DNA from: Lysobacteraceae bacterium
GTDB lineage: Bacteria > Pseudomonadota > Gammaproteobacteria > Xanthomonadales > Xanthomonadaceae
Length of the DNA: 45,099 nucleotides
Reading direction: 5' to 3'
NCBI GenBank assembly: GCA_003241895.1
Contig: QBLY01000022.1
Location: 1-45,099, forward strand
The notes under the pieces are model-generated. The model was not told the origin of the DNA, searched no databases, and saw only the letters and a list, made by a program, of their open reading frames with translations. Shown one piece after another: positions 45,078 through 45,099 of the stretch. How positions within the stretch are numbered: the first letter of the stretch is position 1; every line of letters starts with the position of its first letter. The position numbers and the translations under genes were made by a program.

Positions 45078-45099
45078 CGAAGCGCCCCCGAGCCCGACC

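Overview
This is a contiguous, GC-rich (high-G/C third positions throughout), gene-dense chromosomal segment of a gammaproteobacterium, almost certainly a member of the Xanthomonadaceae/Lysobacteraceae (Lysobacter/Luteimonas-like; the genus cannot be fixed from the sequence alone). The best taxonomic markers are an acetylated arginine pathway built on N-acetylornithine carbamoyltransferase with a fused N-acetylglutamate kinase/synthase, a degenerate FimX-type c-di-GMP protein beside efp/epmB, and a DksA with a long Lys/Ala/Pro tail.

Layout. 1-7.7 kb, minus strand: one tight arginine operon argF'-argG-argE-argB-GNAT-argC-argH (argH runs off the left edge), preceded by a candidate promoter, a 34-codon leader peptide with clustered Arg codons and an intrinsic terminator that looks like an attenuator. 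7.7-12.95 kb: glycine-zipper envelope protein (minus), then cysS-sufE, a DUF885 metalloprotease and a two-gene unit of a small unknown protein plus a TrmY-like SPOUT methyltransferase. 12.95-13.37 kb: non-coding, with a structured RNA candidate that ends at its own minus-strand terminator. 13.4-17.5 kb: DksA-like protein, yidD, an M23 peptidase, folE2. 16.7-20.8 kb, minus: efp-TRZ/ATZ deaminase-ubiG-HAD phosphatase (gph/mupP)-SQS/PSY-like protein, with start/stop overlaps at most junctions. 20.9-24.1 kb, plus: epmB (EF-P lysylation, divergent from efp) and fimX. 24.1-30.5 kb: htpX with a heat-shock-like promoter, gluQRS, phaR-phaB, a SUMF1-domain lipoprotein, rnd. 30.5-36.7 kb: tRNA-Ala(CGC), a thioredoxin-reductase-like gene of somewhat different codon use, then the threonine operon thrL-thrA-thrB-thrC and tRNA-Arg(CCT). 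36.7-41.7 kb: an ALDH7-type aldehyde dehydrogenase, a DUF4190 membrane protein, pyrD-murB-EamA transporter. 41.7-45.0 kb, minus: a membrane-anchored Ser/Thr kinase with a TPR-rich C-terminus and a small secreted protein.

The window is core metabolism and housekeeping; I see no prophage, transposase, CRISPR array or toxin-antitoxin module. The most interesting signals are regulatory or lie in small genes. The thr operon leader encodes a Thr-rich peptide followed by five mutually exclusive RNA segments that end by sequestering the thrA Shine-Dalgarno sequence, with no U-run terminator. The arg operon has a transcriptional attenuator-like leader. Other points are a TrmY-like enzyme in a bacterium with an uncharacterised small partner, an unexplained structured RNA element downstream of dksA, and several degenerate-enzyme proteins (SQS/PSY-like, SUMF1-like, FimX, zinc-site-poor DksA).
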